Assembly (NCBI RefSeq): GCF_030363035.1
Contig: NZ_JAUCMN010000005.1
Coordinates: 62,001-126,000 of the forward strand
From: Curtobacterium caseinilyticum
Lineage (GTDB): Bacteria; Actinomycetota; Actinomycetes; Actinomycetales; Microbacteriaceae
Direction of reading: 5' to 3'
DNA length: 64,000 nucleotides
Part shown: positions 18,064-27,528 of the stretch, piece by piece
How positions within the stretch are numbered: the stretch's first letter is position 1
Layout: the number at the start of each line of letters is the position of its first letter
Position numbers and translations under genes: made by a program
The notes under the pieces: generated by a model
What the model saw: the letters and a program-made list of their open reading frames with translations, nothing else
Database searches by the model: none
What the model was told of the DNA's origin: nothing

Positions 18064-19440
18064 ATGCCGCGTCTGTTCGGTACCGACGGTGTTCGTGGAC
18101 TCGCCAACGGCGAGCTGACGGCCGCGCTGGCACTGGGTCTCGCCCAGGCCAGCGCGGCCGTGCTCACGCACGGACACCACGCGGACGCCCGCCGGGCGTC
18201 CGGTCGACCGCGCCCCCGCGCGGTCCTGGCGCGCGACCCGCGCGTCTCCGGTGAGTTCCTGGGTGCCGCGGTCGCGGCCGGGCTCGCCTCCGCCGGCGTC
18301 GACGTGCTCGACGCCGGGGTCATCCCCACCCCCGCTGCGGCGTTCCTCGTCGCGGACGTCGACGCCGACTTCGGCGTGATGATCTCCGCGTCGCACAACC
18401 CCGCACCCGACAACGGGATCAAGTTCTTCGCCACGGGCGGCCGCAAGCTCCCGGACGAGGTCGAGGACCGCATCGAGGCGGCCATGCACGACCAGTCCGC
18501 ACCGACCCCGACCGGCGGTGACGTCGGCAGGATCACACGTTTCGCCGATGCCGAGGACCGCTACGTCGTGCACCTGCTCGGCACACTGCCGCACCGGCTC
18601 GACGGCCTGCACGTCGTGCTCGACTGCGCGAACGGTGCTGCCGCGGGCGTCTCGCCCGAGGTGTTCGTCAACGCGGGCGCTCGTGTGACGTTGATCGGTG
18701 CCGACCCGGACGGCATGAACATCAACGACGGCGTGGGCTCGACGCACATCGACAACCTCGCCCGTGCCGTCCTCGAGCACGGCGCCGACGTCGGCATCGC
18801 GCACGACGGCGACGCCGACCGCTGCCTGGCGGTGGACGCCGCCGGCAACGCGATCGACGGTGACCAGATCATGGCGATCCTCGCGCTCTCGCTGCAGGAA
18901 CGCGGGCAGCTCGCCGACGACACCCTCGTCGCGACGGTCATGTCGAACCTCGGGCTCAAGCGGGCCATGGCGGACGCGGGCATCACGGTGCTCGAGACCG
19001 GCGTGGGCGACCGCTACGTGCTCGAGAAGATGAACGAGGGTGGCTACTCGCTCGGCGGCGAGCAGTCCGGCCACATCATCTTCAACGACTACGCGACCAC
19101 GGGCGACGGGGTCCTGACCGGGCTGCACCTCGTCGCGGAGATGGCCCGCACGGGGAAGACCCTGCAGGAGCTCGCGTCGTGCATGACGGTGTTCCCGCAG
19201 GTGCTGCTCAACGTGAAGGGCGTCGACCGCCACGGGCTCCACGACCAGGGTGTCCAGGACGCCGTGGCCGCGGCCGCCGAAGCGCTCGGCGACACCGGCC
19301 GGGTGCTGTTGCGTCCGTCGGGCACCGAGCCGGTCGTCCGCGTGATGGTGGAGGCCGCCTCGCAGGAGGACGCCCAGCGCGTCGCCGACGAGCTCGCCGA
19401 CGTCGTGCGCGACCGGCTGACGATCGACCGGGCCGCGTAG
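18064..19440 (+). CDS. glmM: Phosphoglucosamine mutase
   Basis: 458 residues. Converts glucosamine-6-phosphate to glucosamine-1-phosphate for UDP-GlcNAc and peptidoglycan synthesis. [12 protein letters not shown] at the start, catalytic phosphoserine in ISASHNP (Ser110), metal loop [12 protein letters not shown], sugar loop [10 protein letters not shown] and phosphate loop [12 protein letters not shown]. The ATG at 18064 matches the family start. Lies directly after rpsI and 1.9 kb from glmS, which makes its substrate. Confidence 0.97.
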   Translation: MPRLFGTDGVRGLANGELTAALALGLAQASAAVLTHGHHADARRASGRPRPRAVLARDPRVSGEFLGAAVAAGLASAGVDVLDAGVIPTPAAAFLVADVDADFGVMISASHNPAPDNGIKFFATGGRKLPDEVEDRIEAAMHDQSAPTPTGGDVGRITRFADAEDRYVVHLLGTLPHRLDGLHVVLDCANGAAAGVSPEVFVNAGARVTLIGADPDGMNINDGVGSTHIDNLARAVLEHGADVGIAHDGDADRCLAVDAAGNAIDGDQIMAILALSLQERGQLADDTLVATVMSNLGLKRAMADAGITVLETGVGDRYVLEKMNEGGYSLGGEQSGHIIFNDYATTGDGVLTGLHLVAEMARTGKTLQELASCMTVFPQVLLNVKGVDRHGLHDQGVQDAVAAAAEALGDTGRVLLRPSGTEPVVRVMVEAASQEDAQRVADELADVVRDRLTIDRAA

Positions 19441-19459
19441 GCCGCGTCCCGGCCCGCTT

Positions 19460-19533
19460 CCGCAAGACGCAACGAGGGCGGTCGCTCGCAGCTGAGTACC
19501 GATGCGAGCAACCGCCCTCGTTGCGTTTCGCGG
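19460..19533. repeat. Family A palindrome, copy A1
   Basis: Arms of 31 bases (19460-19490 and 19503-19533), 28 of 31 paired, 12-base centre. Ends CCGCAAGACGCAACG and CGTTGCGTTTCGCGG. Sits between the convergent glmM and coaA genes and could end both transcripts. Confidence 0.88.
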
Positions 19534-19575
19534 GCCACCCTGCGCGGGCCGACCGCCGCGCGCCGCGACCCCGCG

Positions 19576-20520
19576 TCAGATCTTGCGGAGCAGCACCGAG
19601 TTCACCTTGTGGTTCGCGCCCTTCTTGAGCACGAGGGTCGCCCGGGAGCGCGTCGGGAGCACGTTCTCGAGCAGGTTCGGCTCGTTGATCGCTCGCCAGA
19701 CCTCGGTCGCGGTGCGCACCGCGTCCTCACGCGAGAGCGAGGCGAACCGGTGGAAGAACGAGTCCGGGCTCGCGAACGCCTCCTCCTGCAGGGCGAGGAA
19801 CCGGTCGACGTACCAGGACTCGATGTCCTTGGTCTTCGCGTCGACGTAGATCGTGAAGTCGAACAGGTCCGAGAGCGCGAGCCGTCCGTGCACCGGCGGT
19901 GCCAGCACGTTGAGCCCCTCGACGATGAGGACGTCCGGCTGCCGCACGACGATCTCGGCGTCCGGCACGATGTCGTAGACCAGGTGCGAGTAGAACGGCG
20001 CACGGACCTCGGTCGCGCCGCTCTTCACCTGGCTGACGAACCGCAGCAACGCCCGCCGGTCGTACGACTCCGGGAACCCCTTGCGGTCCATGATCCCGCG
20101 CCGTTCGAGCTCGGCGTTCGGGTACAGGAAGCCGTCGGTCGTCACGAGCTCCACGCGCGGGGTGTCCGGCCAGCGCTTCGTCAGCTCACGCAGGAGTCGT
20201 GCGACGGTGGACTTCCCGACGGCGACGGAGCCGGCGACACCGATCACGAACGGGGTGCGTCCGGCACGCTCGCCGAGGAAGCGGCTGGTCTCGGCGTGCA
20301 GGTCCCGGGCGCCGGCGGCGTAGAGCGTCAGCAGCCGCGACAGGGGCAGGTAGACCTCCTGCACCTCCTGCATGTCGAGCCGGTCGCCGAGGCCGCGCAG
20401 CTGCACGACCTCGGTCTCGGTGAGCGACAGGTGCTCCTTCGGCGCGAGCTGGGACCACTCGTCGCGCGGGATCTCCACGAACGGGGTCGGGTGCGCGACG
20501 GGGGTCTCCGTGATCGGCAT
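19576..20520 (-). CDS. coaA: Pantothenate kinase, type I
   Basis: 314 residues. Phosphorylates pantothenate in the first step of coenzyme A synthesis. P-loop [12 protein letters not shown] near residue 96, then [33 protein letters not shown] and [10 protein letters not shown], all typical of bacterial CoaA with feedback by CoA. The frame extends upstream, but the ATG at 20520 follows TACGCT (20533-20528 on this strand) by seven bases, a leaderless start. A palindrome lies just upstream. Confidence 0.96.
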   Translation of the reverse strand: MPITETPVAHPTPFVEIPRDEWSQLAPKEHLSLTETEVVQLRGLGDRLDMQEVQEVYLPLSRLLTLYAAGARDLHAETSRFLGERAGRTPFVIGVAGSVAVGKSTVARLLRELTKRWPDTPRVELVTTDGFLYPNAELERRGIMDRKGFPESYDRRALLRFVSQVKSGATEVRAPFYSHLVYDIVPDAEIVVRQPDVLIVEGLNVLAPPVHGRLALSDLFDFTIYVDAKTKDIESWYVDRFLALQEEAFASPDSFFHRFASLSREDAVRTATEVWRAINEPNLLENVLPTRSRATLVLKKGANHKVNSVLLRKI

Positions 20521-20535
20521 GGGCACGAGCGTACA

Positions 20536-20653
20536 GACGGGAGGCAGGGCCCACATCGGCCGGTTCCGGACCGACGCGCCAGCGGCGGGCCGGCCGTGCC
20601 CGATGGGGAGGTGCCGGTGAGCCGACCGGCTCACGTGCACCGTGCCTCCCGTC
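20536..20653. repeat. Family B arms around a 98-base insert, copy B3
   Basis: GACGGGAGGC (20536-20545) and GCCTCCCGTC (20644-20653) are perfect 10-bp inverted arms but lie 98 bases apart. The interior contains its own palindrome GTGAGCCGACCGGCTCAC near 20617-20634. Confidence 0.65.
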
Positions 20654-20719
20654 CGTCACGACGGCGCGGCTCGCGCAGGCCGGGCTGCGGCAGCCGGGTC
20701 CGGGCCGGCAGGGGCGGGG

Positions 20720-21205
20720 TCAGGCGGGCAGGGCCGCCTCGATGGCGGCGACGACCTCGGGGGCGTCCGGCTTCGTGGTGGGGCGGAAGCGCGTGACCGT
20801 GCCGTCGGGCGCCACGAGGAACTTCTCGAAGTTCCAGCTCACCCGGCCGGCCTTGCCGGACGCGTCGGGGGTCTCCTTGAGCGCCTGGTAGAGCGGGTGT
20901 GCGCCCTTGCCGTTCACCTTCACCTTCTCGGACATCGGGAAGGTGACGCCCCACGTGGTGGAGCAGTACTCGTCGATCGCCTCGGAGGAGCCGAGCTCCT
21001 GCAGGAACTGGTTGCTCGGGAAGCCGAGGACGGTGAAGCCGCGGGGGCCGTACTCCCGCTGCAACGCCTCGAGCTGCTCGTACTGCGGCGCGAGCCCGCA
21101 GCGCGAGGCGACGTTCACGACGAGCACCGCCTTGTCCGCGTACTGCCCGAACGTCGTCTGCTCGCCGTGCAGCGTCGTGATCGCGATGTCGTCGAAGCGT
21201 CCCAT
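20720..21205 (-). CDS. Glutathione peroxidase-family thiol peroxidase
   Basis: 161 residues. Reduces hydroperoxides; in Actinobacteria such cysteine enzymes normally use thioredoxin because glutathione is absent. NVASRCGLAPQYEQLE carries the peroxidatic Cys36, FPSNQF the conserved Gln and WNFEKFLV the conserved Trp. The Cys replaces selenocysteine of animal enzymes. TAGCGT (21218-21213 on this strand) lies seven bases before the ATG, so the mRNA is likely leaderless. Divergent from glmS. Confidence 0.93.
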   Translation of the reverse strand: MGRFDDIAITTLHGEQTTFGQYADKAVLVVNVASRCGLAPQYEQLEALQREYGPRGFTVLGFPSNQFLQELGSSEAIDEYCSTTWGVTFPMSEKVKVNGKGAHPLYQALKETPDASGKAGRVSWNFEKFLVAPDGTVTRFRPTTKPDAPEVVAAIEAALPA

Positions 21206-21330
21206 GTGCCGGACGCTAGTCCACCGGGTCGAGACCGACCTGACGGCGACGGGCGCCGCAGTTGCGGTGTTCCGTACCGATCCGGTCACCGTGCAGGGTC
21301 GCTGCACGGGCAGACCGTAGGATCGGTCCC

Positions 21331-23178
21331 ATGTGTGGAATCGTCGGCTACGTCGGCAGCAACAGCAGCCAGGACGTGCTCCTCGGAGGTCTCCGTCGGC
21401 TCGAGTACCGCGGCTACGACTCGGCGGGCATCGCCGTCGTCGACCGCCCGGGTGACCTCGTCTCCGCGAAGAAGGCGGGCAAGCTCCAGGCCCTCGTGGA
21501 CGAACTCGAGGCGAACCCGATCGCGGACGGCAGCACCGGCATCGGGCACACCCGGTGGGCGACGCACGGCGGCCCGACGGACGGCAACGCGCACCCGCAC
21601 CTGGCGGACGGCGGCAAGCTCGCGCTCATCCACAACGGCATCATCGAGAACTTCTCCGAGCTGAAGCAGGAGCTCCTCGCCGAGGGCGTCGAGTTCCGCA
21701 GCGAGACCGACTCCGAGGTCGCGGCGCACCTCGTCGCACGGTCCTTCCGCGAGACCGGTGACCTGACCAGCGCGATGCAGCAGGCCGTGCAGCGGCTCGA
21801 GGGCGCGTTCACGCTCCTCGTCGTGCACGCCGACCAGCCCGGCGTCGTCGTCGGTGCTCGGCGCAACTCGCCGCTCGTGGTCGGTCTCGGCGACGGCGAG
21901 AACTTCATGGGCTCCGACGTGGCCGCGTTCGTCGCGTACACGCAGCGTGCCCTCGCCATCGGGCAGGACGAGATCGCCACGATCCGCCCCGACGGCGTCG
22001 AGGTCATCCACTTCGACGGCACCCCGGCCGAGCCGAGCGAGTTCGAGGTGAACTGGGACGCCTCCGCGGCCGACAAGGGCGGTTGGAGCTCCTTCATGGC
22101 GAAGGAGATCAGCGAGGAGCCCGAGGCCGTCGCGAAGACGATCCTCGGCCGCGTGCACGACGGCGCGGTCACCCTGACCGACCTCGACCCGATCGCCGAC
22201 CGGCTGCAGCAGGTCGACCGCGTCATCGTCATCGCCTGCGGCACCGCCGCGTACGCCGGCATCCTCGGCAAGTACGCGATCGAGCAGTGGGCCCGTGTGC
22301 CCGTCGAGGTCGAGCTCGCGCACGAGTTCCGCTACCGCGACCCGGTGCTCGACGACCGCACGCTCGTCGTGTCGATCAGCCAGTCGGGCGAGACCATGGA
22401 CACGCTCATGGCGGTCAAGTACGCCCGCGAGCAGGGCGCCCAGGTGCTCTCGATCTGCAACACGCAGGGTGCCACGATCCCGCGCGAGTCCGACGCCGTG
22501 ATCTACACGCACGCCGGCCCGGAGGTCGCCGTCGCGTCCACCAAGGCGTTCATCGCGCAGGGCGTCGCGCTGTACCTGCTCGGGCTGCACCTCGCGACGC
22601 TCAAGGGCACGCTCACGACCGAGCAGATCGCCGAGCAGGTGGCCGAGCTCGAGGGGCTCGCGCCGAAGCTGCAGCAGACCATCGAGGACGCCTCCGGCAT
22701 CGCCGAGCTGGCGAAGTGGATGGCGGACACCCGCAGCGTCCTGTTCCTCGGGCGCCACGTCGGCTACCCGATCGCGCTCGAGGGTGCGCTCAAGCTCAAG
22801 GAGCTCGCGTACATCCACGCCGAGGGCTTCGCCGCCGGCGAGCTCAAGCACGGCCCGATCGCGCTGATCGAGCCGGGGCAGATCGTCTTCGTCATCGTGC
22901 CGTCGCCGCGCGACCCGCGCTCGCTGCACCCGAAGGTGGTCTCGAACATCCAGGAGATCCGTGCCCGCGGTGCCCGCGTCATCGCGATCGCGGAGGAGGG
23001 CGACGCAGCCGTGCTGCCCTTCGCGGACGAGGTCCTGCGCATCCCGCTCGCGACCCCGCTGTTCGAGCCGCTGCTCGCCGTCGCGCCACTGCACATGTTC
23101 GGCATGGAGCTCGCCGCGGCCAAGGGCCTCGACGTCGACCAGCCGCGCAACCTCGCGAAGTCGGTCACCGTCGAGTAG
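21331..23178 (+). CDS. glmS: Glutamine--fructose-6-phosphate aminotransferase (isomerising)
   Basis: 615 residues. Makes glucosamine-6-phosphate from fructose-6-phosphate and glutamine. Class II amidotransferase part begins MCGIVGYVG with catalytic Cys2 and contains RLEYRGYDSAGI and HTRWATHG; two SIS sugar domains follow with ISQSGETMDT and EGALKLKELAYIHAE; the end DQPRNLAKSVTVE is diagnostic. TAGGAT (21318-21323) sits seven bases before the ATG, so there is no room for a glmS ribozyme. acpS follows after nine bases. Confidence 0.98.
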   Translation: MCGIVGYVGSNSSQDVLLGGLRRLEYRGYDSAGIAVVDRPGDLVSAKKAGKLQALVDELEANPIADGSTGIGHTRWATHGGPTDGNAHPHLADGGKLALIHNGIIENFSELKQELLAEGVEFRSETDSEVAAHLVARSFRETGDLTSAMQQAVQRLEGAFTLLVVHADQPGVVVGARRNSPLVVGLGDGENFMGSDVAAFVAYTQRALAIGQDEIATIRPDGVEVIHFDGTPAEPSEFEVNWDASAADKGGWSSFMAKEISEEPEAVAKTILGRVHDGAVTLTDLDPIADRLQQVDRVIVIACGTAAYAGILGKYAIEQWARVPVEVELAHEFRYRDPVLDDRTLVVSISQSGETMDTLMAVKYAREQGAQVLSICNTQGATIPRESDAVIYTHAGPEVAVASTKAFIAQGVALYLLGLHLATLKGTLTTEQIAEQVAELEGLAPKLQQTIEDASGIAELAKWMADTRSVLFLGRHVGYPIALEGALKLKELAYIHAEGFAAGELKHGPIALIEPGQIVFVIVPSPRDPRSLHPKVVSNIQEIRARGARVIAIAEEGDAAVLPFADEVLRIPLATPLFEPLLAVAPLHMFGMELAAAKGLDVDQPRNLAKSVTVE

Positions 23179-23187
23179 GTCGCCCAG

Positions 23188-23562
23188 GTGATCATCGGGA
23201 TCGGGGTCGACGTCGTCGACACGGAGCGGTTCCGGGGTGTGCTCGAGCGCACCCCGGCCCTCCGGACGCGACTCTTCACCCCCGCCGAGCAGCTCCGGGA
23301 CGGCGAACCCCGGCCGGTGTCGTCGCTCGCCGCCCGGTTCGCCGCGAAGGAGGCGCTCATCAAGGCCTTCGGGTCGAGCGCCGGGCTGAGCTGGCAGGAG
23401 CTCGAGGTCGTCGCGGACGACCAGCGGAACCCGTCGCTCACCCTGCACGAGGGTGCCCGTCGGGTGGCGGCGGACCGCGGGGTGACGAACGTCCACCTGT
23501 CCCTGTCGCACGACGGCGGGATCGCGACGGCGTTCGTCGTCATCGAAGGAGGAGCCGCATGA
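23188..23562 (+). CDS. acpS: Holo-[acyl-carrier-protein] synthase
   Basis: 124 residues. Transfers phosphopantetheine from CoA to ACP. GIGVDVVDTERFR supplies the first metal Asp and FAAKEALIKAFG the Glu and Lys of the active site. GTG start nine bases after glmS. Its TGA overlaps the ATG of the next gene by four bases, opening a chain of overlapping genes up to tsaE. Confidence 0.95.
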   Translation: MIIGIGVDVVDTERFRGVLERTPALRTRLFTPAEQLRDGEPRPVSSLAARFAAKEALIKAFGSSAGLSWQELEVVADDQRNPSLTLHEGARRVAADRGVTNVHLSLSHDGGIATAFVVIEGGAA

Positions 23563-24662
23563 CCGCCTTCACGGGGATCACCGTGGACCGCGAGGCACTG
23601 ATCGCCAACTACGCCACGGTGTCCGAGCGGGTCTCGCCCGCCGGGGTCATCGCGGTCGTCAAGGCGAACGCGTACGGGCACGGCGCCGTCGACGCCGCGC
23701 GGGCGTTCGTCGACGCGGGGGCCGAGTGGCTCGGGGTCGCCGACGTGGACGAGGGCATCGCGCTCCGTCAGGCCGGCATCGACGAGGGCGTCCGGATCCT
23801 GGCGTGGCTGCACGCCCCCGACGAGGACTTCCGCCGTGCCGCACAGCACGGCATCACCCCCGCGGTGTCGAGCGTGTCCCAGCTCGCGGCCGCGGCGGAC
23901 TCCGAGGTGCCCGAGGTGCACGTCTGCGTGGACACCGGCCTGAGCCGCAACGGCGCGGTCGAGTCCGAGTGGGCCGAGCTCTTCGCGACCGCCGGACGGA
24001 TCGCACGCTCCGGCGGCCGCACCCGGGTCGAGGGGCTCATGTCGCACCTGTCGAACGCATCGCGGGCGGACGACCTCGACCAGGACGCCGCACTCCAGCG
24101 CGCGCTCGACGGCCTCGCCGCGAACGGGATCGTGCCGGAGATCGTGCACCTGGCCGCGAGCGCGGCGAGCATCGCGGTACCGGAGACCCGGCACGACGCC
24201 GCACGGGTCGGTCTGGCGCTGTACGGCCTCAGCCCGTTCACGGACCGCACCTCGGCCGACCTCGGGCTGCGCCCGGCGATGCGGGTGACCGCCGCCGTGC
24301 TCCGGACCGTCCCGGTCGCCGCGGGCGAGGGCGTCAGCTACGGCTACACCTGGCGTGCGGAGACGGACACGCGGCTCGCGGTGCTCGGCCTCGGCTACGC
24401 GGACGGCTTCGACCGAGCCCTGGGCAACGCCGTGTCGGTGCGCATCGGCGACCGGTTGTTCCCCGTCGTCGGACGGGTCGCCATGAACGCGATGCACGTC
24501 GACATCGGCGACGCGGACGTCCGGGTCGGCGACGAGGCCGTGCTGTGGGGCGACCCGGTCGACGGCGACCCCGCGGTCGAGGACTGGGCCGCCGCCATCG
24601 GCACCATCAACTACGAGGTGGTCGCCAGGGTCGGCCGCAGCGTGGAACGGAGGACCACGTGA
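23559..24662 (+). CDS. Alanine racemase-family protein (first of two tandem paralogues)
   Basis: 367 residues, fold-type III PLP enzyme. PLP lysine in VVKANAYGHG (Lys35), Arg in ARVGLALYG, catalytic Tyr261 in GVSYGYTW. Two positions differ from classical alanine racemase: the residue equal to the carbamylated lysine before DTGLSRNG is Cys, and the GRVCMDQ-type block reads GRVAMNAMH with Asn310 for the usual Asp. The next gene keeps the Asp. This suggests a divergent specificity, possibly another amino acid of the peptidoglycan such as ornithine, but alanine racemisation cannot be excluded. ATGA overlaps on both sides imply coupled translation. Confidence 0.85.
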   Translation: MTAFTGITVDREALIANYATVSERVSPAGVIAVVKANAYGHGAVDAARAFVDAGAEWLGVADVDEGIALRQAGIDEGVRILAWLHAPDEDFRRAAQHGITPAVSSVSQLAAAADSEVPEVHVCVDTGLSRNGAVESEWAELFATAGRIARSGGRTRVEGLMSHLSNASRADDLDQDAALQRALDGLAANGIVPEIVHLAASAASIAVPETRHDAARVGLALYGLSPFTDRTSADLGLRPAMRVTAAVLRTVPVAAGEGVSYGYTWRAETDTRLAVLGLGYADGFDRALGNAVSVRIGDRLFPVVGRVAMNAMHVDIGDADVRVGDEAVLWGDPVDGDPAVEDWAAAIGTINYEVVARVGRSVERRTT

Positions 24663-25819
24663 ACGCACCGCTGCGCCGGGCCCGGATCGACCTCGACGCG
24701 TACCGCTCGAACCTCGACCTGGTGCGCGAGTGGATGGAGCCCGTCGAGGTCATGGCGATCATGAAGGCCGACGCCTACGGGCACGGCCTCGAGCCGATCG
24801 CGCTCGCCGCCGTCGACGCCGGGGTGCGCTGGATCGGCGTGCTGACCGTGCCGGCGGCCCTGCGCCTCCGCTCGATCGGCGTCGGCGAGGACGTGCACCT
24901 GTTCACGTGGCAGCACGACCCCGCACTCGACTTCCGCGACGCCGTCGACTCCGCGGTCGACCTCGGCGTCTCGAACGCTGCCGAGCTGCAGCGGGTGATC
25001 GACGCCGTCGACCAGCGTCCGGCCCGTGTGCACCTCGGCGTCGACTCCGGGCTGCACCGCGACGGCGCGACCGCGGACGCGTGGCCCGACCTCGTGTCCC
25101 TCGCGGTCGACGCGCAGCGCGCCGGACGCATCGAGGTCGTCGCCGCGTACACGCACCTCGCCGAGTCGTCGGACGACGACGACAGCGCCGCCGTGGCCGT
25201 CTTCGACCGTGCCGTCGAGGTCGCCGAGGACCTCGGCCTCGACCTGCCGCTGGAGCACGTCGCCGCGTCGCTCGCGGGCCTCGAACGCAAGGAGTTCCGT
25301 AAGGACATGGTGCGGATGGGCGCGAACCTGTTCGGCATCCCCGGCGCCGACGGCGTCTCCGCTGCGGACCTCGGGCTCGAGCCGGTGATGACGCTCACCG
25401 CCTCGGTGGCGAAGACGAAGCGCGTACCGGTCGACACGGGCGTCTCGTACGACTACACGTACCGCACCTCGGCGGAGACCACGCTGGCGCTCGTGCCGGT
25501 CGGGTACGCGGACGGCGTCCCGCGCCTGGCACAGGGCCGCATCGAGGTCGCGATCGGCGGCAAGCGCTACCCGATCGCCGGCCGCGTCGCGATGGACCAG
25601 TTCCTGGTGGACGTCGGAGACGACGAGGTGCGCGTCGGGGACCCGGTCGTGCTCTTCGGCACCGGGGAGCACGGCGAGATGACGGTGCTCGAGTGGGGCG
25701 AGGCGCTCGGCACGATCGGCGAAGAGGTGACCTGCCGGATCGGCGCCCGTGTCCCGCGCGAGGTCGTCGGCCACCAGGTCGAGGGCCGGGTCGGGGCCTA
25801 CCTGCGGGAACAGCCGTGA
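24659..25819 (+). CDS. alr: Alanine racemase (second of two tandem paralogues)
   Basis: 386 residues. Supplies D-alanine for peptidoglycan. PLP lysine in MAIMKADAYGHG (Lys36), Arg in VRMGANLFG, catalytic Tyr264 in GVSYDYTY, and GRVAMDQFLVD with Asp313, closer to classical Alr than the preceding gene. The position equal to the carbamylated lysine is Gly (HLGVDSGLHRDG). GTG start overlaps the previous stop by four bases, and its own stop overlaps tsaE by four. alr next to tsaE/tsaB is a common actinobacterial order, which supports this one as the housekeeping racemase. Confidence 0.88.
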   Translation: MNAPLRRARIDLDAYRSNLDLVREWMEPVEVMAIMKADAYGHGLEPIALAAVDAGVRWIGVLTVPAALRLRSIGVGEDVHLFTWQHDPALDFRDAVDSAVDLGVSNAAELQRVIDAVDQRPARVHLGVDSGLHRDGATADAWPDLVSLAVDAQRAGRIEVVAAYTHLAESSDDDDSAAVAVFDRAVEVAEDLGLDLPLEHVAASLAGLERKEFRKDMVRMGANLFGIPGADGVSAADLGLEPVMTLTASVAKTKRVPVDTGVSYDYTYRTSAETTLALVPVGYADGVPRLAQGRIEVAIGGKRYPIAGRVAMDQFLVDVGDDEVRVGDPVVLFGTGEHGEMTVLEWGEALGTIGEEVTCRIGARVPREVVGHQVEGRVGAYLREQP

Positions 25820-26328
25820 CCGACGCCCGGGTGCTGCTCGACACGACCGTGTCGACGACGGACGAGATGGGCGCGCTCGGCGCCCGGCTCGCCGCGGTCC
25901 TGCGCGCCGGGGACCTCGTCGTGCTGACGGGTCCGCTCGGCGCCGGGAAGACGACGCTCACGCGCGGCCTCGGCGCCGCCCTCGGGGCCCGTGGCCAGGT
26001 GTCGAGCCCGACGTTCGTGCTCGCGAGGACACACCCGACGACCGCCGGGCCGGACCTGGTGCACGTCGACGCCTACCGGTTGAGCGACCCCGTGGAACTC
26101 GACGACCTCGACCTCGACTGGGACACGTCGATCGTCGTCGTCGAGTGGGGGCGCGGGTTCGTCGACGGCATCTCGGACGACGTGCTCGACGTCGAGATCG
26201 TCCGGGCGACCGGAGCGGACGCGGCGGATGCGACGGACGACGACCTCGACCCCGACGACGTGCCGGACGAGCCCCGACGGGTCGTCGTCACCGCGACCGG
26301 CACGCGCTGGGCCGACGTCACGCTCTGA
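25816..26328 (+). CDS. tsaE: tRNA t6A synthesis ATPase TsaE
   Basis: 170 residues. ATPase that regulates the TsaB-TsaD complex forming N6-threonylcarbamoyl-adenosine at tRNA position 37. P-loop GPLGAGKTTLTRG near residue 39, then SSPTFVLAR, VHVDAYRL and IVVVEWG, all typical. A run of Asp/Ala residues near 135-155 is an insertion in the usual C-terminal region. GTG start overlaps the alr stop. Confidence 0.94.
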   Translation: MTDARVLLDTTVSTTDEMGALGARLAAVLRAGDLVVLTGPLGAGKTTLTRGLGAALGARGQVSSPTFVLARTHPTTAGPDLVHVDAYRLSDPVELDDLDLDWDTSIVVVEWGRGFVDGISDDVLDVEIVRATGADAADATDDDLDPDDVPDEPRRVVVTATGTRWADVTL

Positions 26329-26374
26329 CGCGCCCTGCCCGTCAGGAGGGCGCCGACGCGCCTACGATGGACGG

Positions 26375-26998
26375 GTGCTGCTCGCGATCGACACCTCCGC
26401 AGGGACCTCGGTCGCCGTCGTCGACCCGGCCACCGGCACGGTGGTCGCCGAACGCAGCACCGACGACTCCCGCCGGCACGCCGAGGTCGTCGGCCCGTTC
26501 CTCGCCGAGGTCCTCGCCGAGGCCGGCATCACCGGCGCCGACGTCACCGGCGTGGTCGCCGGCACGGGCCCCGGACCCTTCACCGGCCTGCGCGTCGGCA
26601 TCGCAGCCGCGCGGACCTTCGCCGCTGCGCGCGGCGTGCCCGTCCTGCCGCTCGTCAGCCACGACGCGATCGCGGCCGACCGGTCGACGTTCCCCGTCGT
26701 CGTCCTGACGGACGCCCGCCGCCGCGAGGTCTACTGGAGCGCGTACGACGCGACTGGTGAACGGGTCGCGGGTCCGGGGCTCGCGAAGCCGGCCGACCTG
26801 GACGAGGCGATCCGTGCCTCCCGTCCGGATGCCGTCAGTTGGGAGCGCGTGACGGTCGCGACCGTCCCGGCCGGGAGGCTCGGGTCGCTCGCCGCGGACC
26901 GGCTCGCCTCCGGCGCTCCCTTCGCCGACGACACCGCGCTCTACCTGCGCGACCCCGACGTGACGGTACCGGGGGCCCCGAAGCGGGTCGTCCGGTGA
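26375..26998 (+). CDS. tsaB: tRNA t6A synthesis protein TsaB
   Basis: 207 residues. ASKHA-fold scaffold that dimerises with TsaD. LLAIDTSAGTSVAVVD at the start and GTGPGPFTGLRVGIAAART in the middle are diagnostic. The GTG at 26375 follows TACGAT (26363-26368) by six bases, so tsaB can be transcribed from its own leaderless promoter. A family B half site (GTGCCTCCCGTCCGG, 26816 region) lies inside the coding sequence at RASRPD. Confidence 0.95.
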   Translation: MLLAIDTSAGTSVAVVDPATGTVVAERSTDDSRRHAEVVGPFLAEVLAEAGITGADVTGVVAGTGPGPFTGLRVGIAAARTFAAARGVPVLPLVSHDAIAADRSTFPVVVLTDARRREVYWSAYDATGERVAGPGLAKPADLDEAIRASRPDAVSWERVTVATVPAGRLGSLAADRLASGAPFADDTALYLRDPDVTVPGAPKRVVR

Positions 26999-27528
26999 CC
27001 GGGCTGCCGCCCGGCCTGCGGTTGCGCCGCGCGGTGCCGCAGGACCTCGACGACATCATGTGGCTCGAGCACGTCTCCTTCCCGACCGACGCCTGGTCGG
27101 CGTCGCAGATGGCGGGGGAGCTGTGGTCGCCGCACGGGTACTACGTCGTCGTGGAGACCACGGCGGACGGCGCGCCGACCGTCGTCGGCTACGCGGGGCT
27201 GTCCTCGCTCGCGGGCAATCCCGTCGCGGACGTGCAGACCATCGCGGTCGCGGGCGACCAGCGGGGGAGGGGCATCGGGAAGGTGCTCTTCACCGAGCTC
27301 CTCGACGAGGCCCGTCGCCGTGGCGTGCACGAGGTGTTCCTCGAGGTCCGTGCGGACAACCCCGTCGCGCAGGCGATGTACACCGAAGCCGGGTTCGAGC
27401 AGATCGCGGTGCGGCCCCGGTACTACCAGCCCGACGGCATCGACGCGTGGGTGATGCGGCTGACCCTCGCACCCGCGCCGACCGGCCCGGGACCCATCGG
27501 ACAGGAGACCCTCGGTGAGCACGACTGA
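26995..27528 (+). CDS. rimI: Ribosomal protein S18-alanine N-acetyltransferase family protein
   Basis: 177 residues, GNAT fold. Acetyl-CoA loop [19 protein letters not shown] near residue 82, then [21 protein letters not shown] and the RimI-like [17 protein letters not shown]. RimI acetylates the N-terminus of S18 in model bacteria. Its place between tsaB and tsaD is the standard arrangement. GTG overlaps the tsaB stop by four bases. Confidence 0.93.
   Translation: MTGLPPGLRLRRAVPQDLDDIMWLEHVSFPTDAWSASQMAGELWSPHGYYVVVETTADGAPTVVGYAGLSSLAGNPVADVQTIAVAGDQRGRGIGKVLFTELLDEARRRGVHEVFLEVRADNPVAQAMYTEAGFEQIAVRPRYYQPDGIDAWVMRLTLAPAPTGPGPIGQETLGEHD

Noticed and set aside
21206..21330. glmS ribozyme or riboswitch
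   Set aside because: The -10 box is seven bases from the ATG, so no leader RNA is available, and the antisense side belongs to the gpx promoter.
26814..26828. Insertion of a family B element in tsaB
   Set aside because: Only one arm is present and the protein remains in frame and full length, so chance or old remnant is as likely as insertion.
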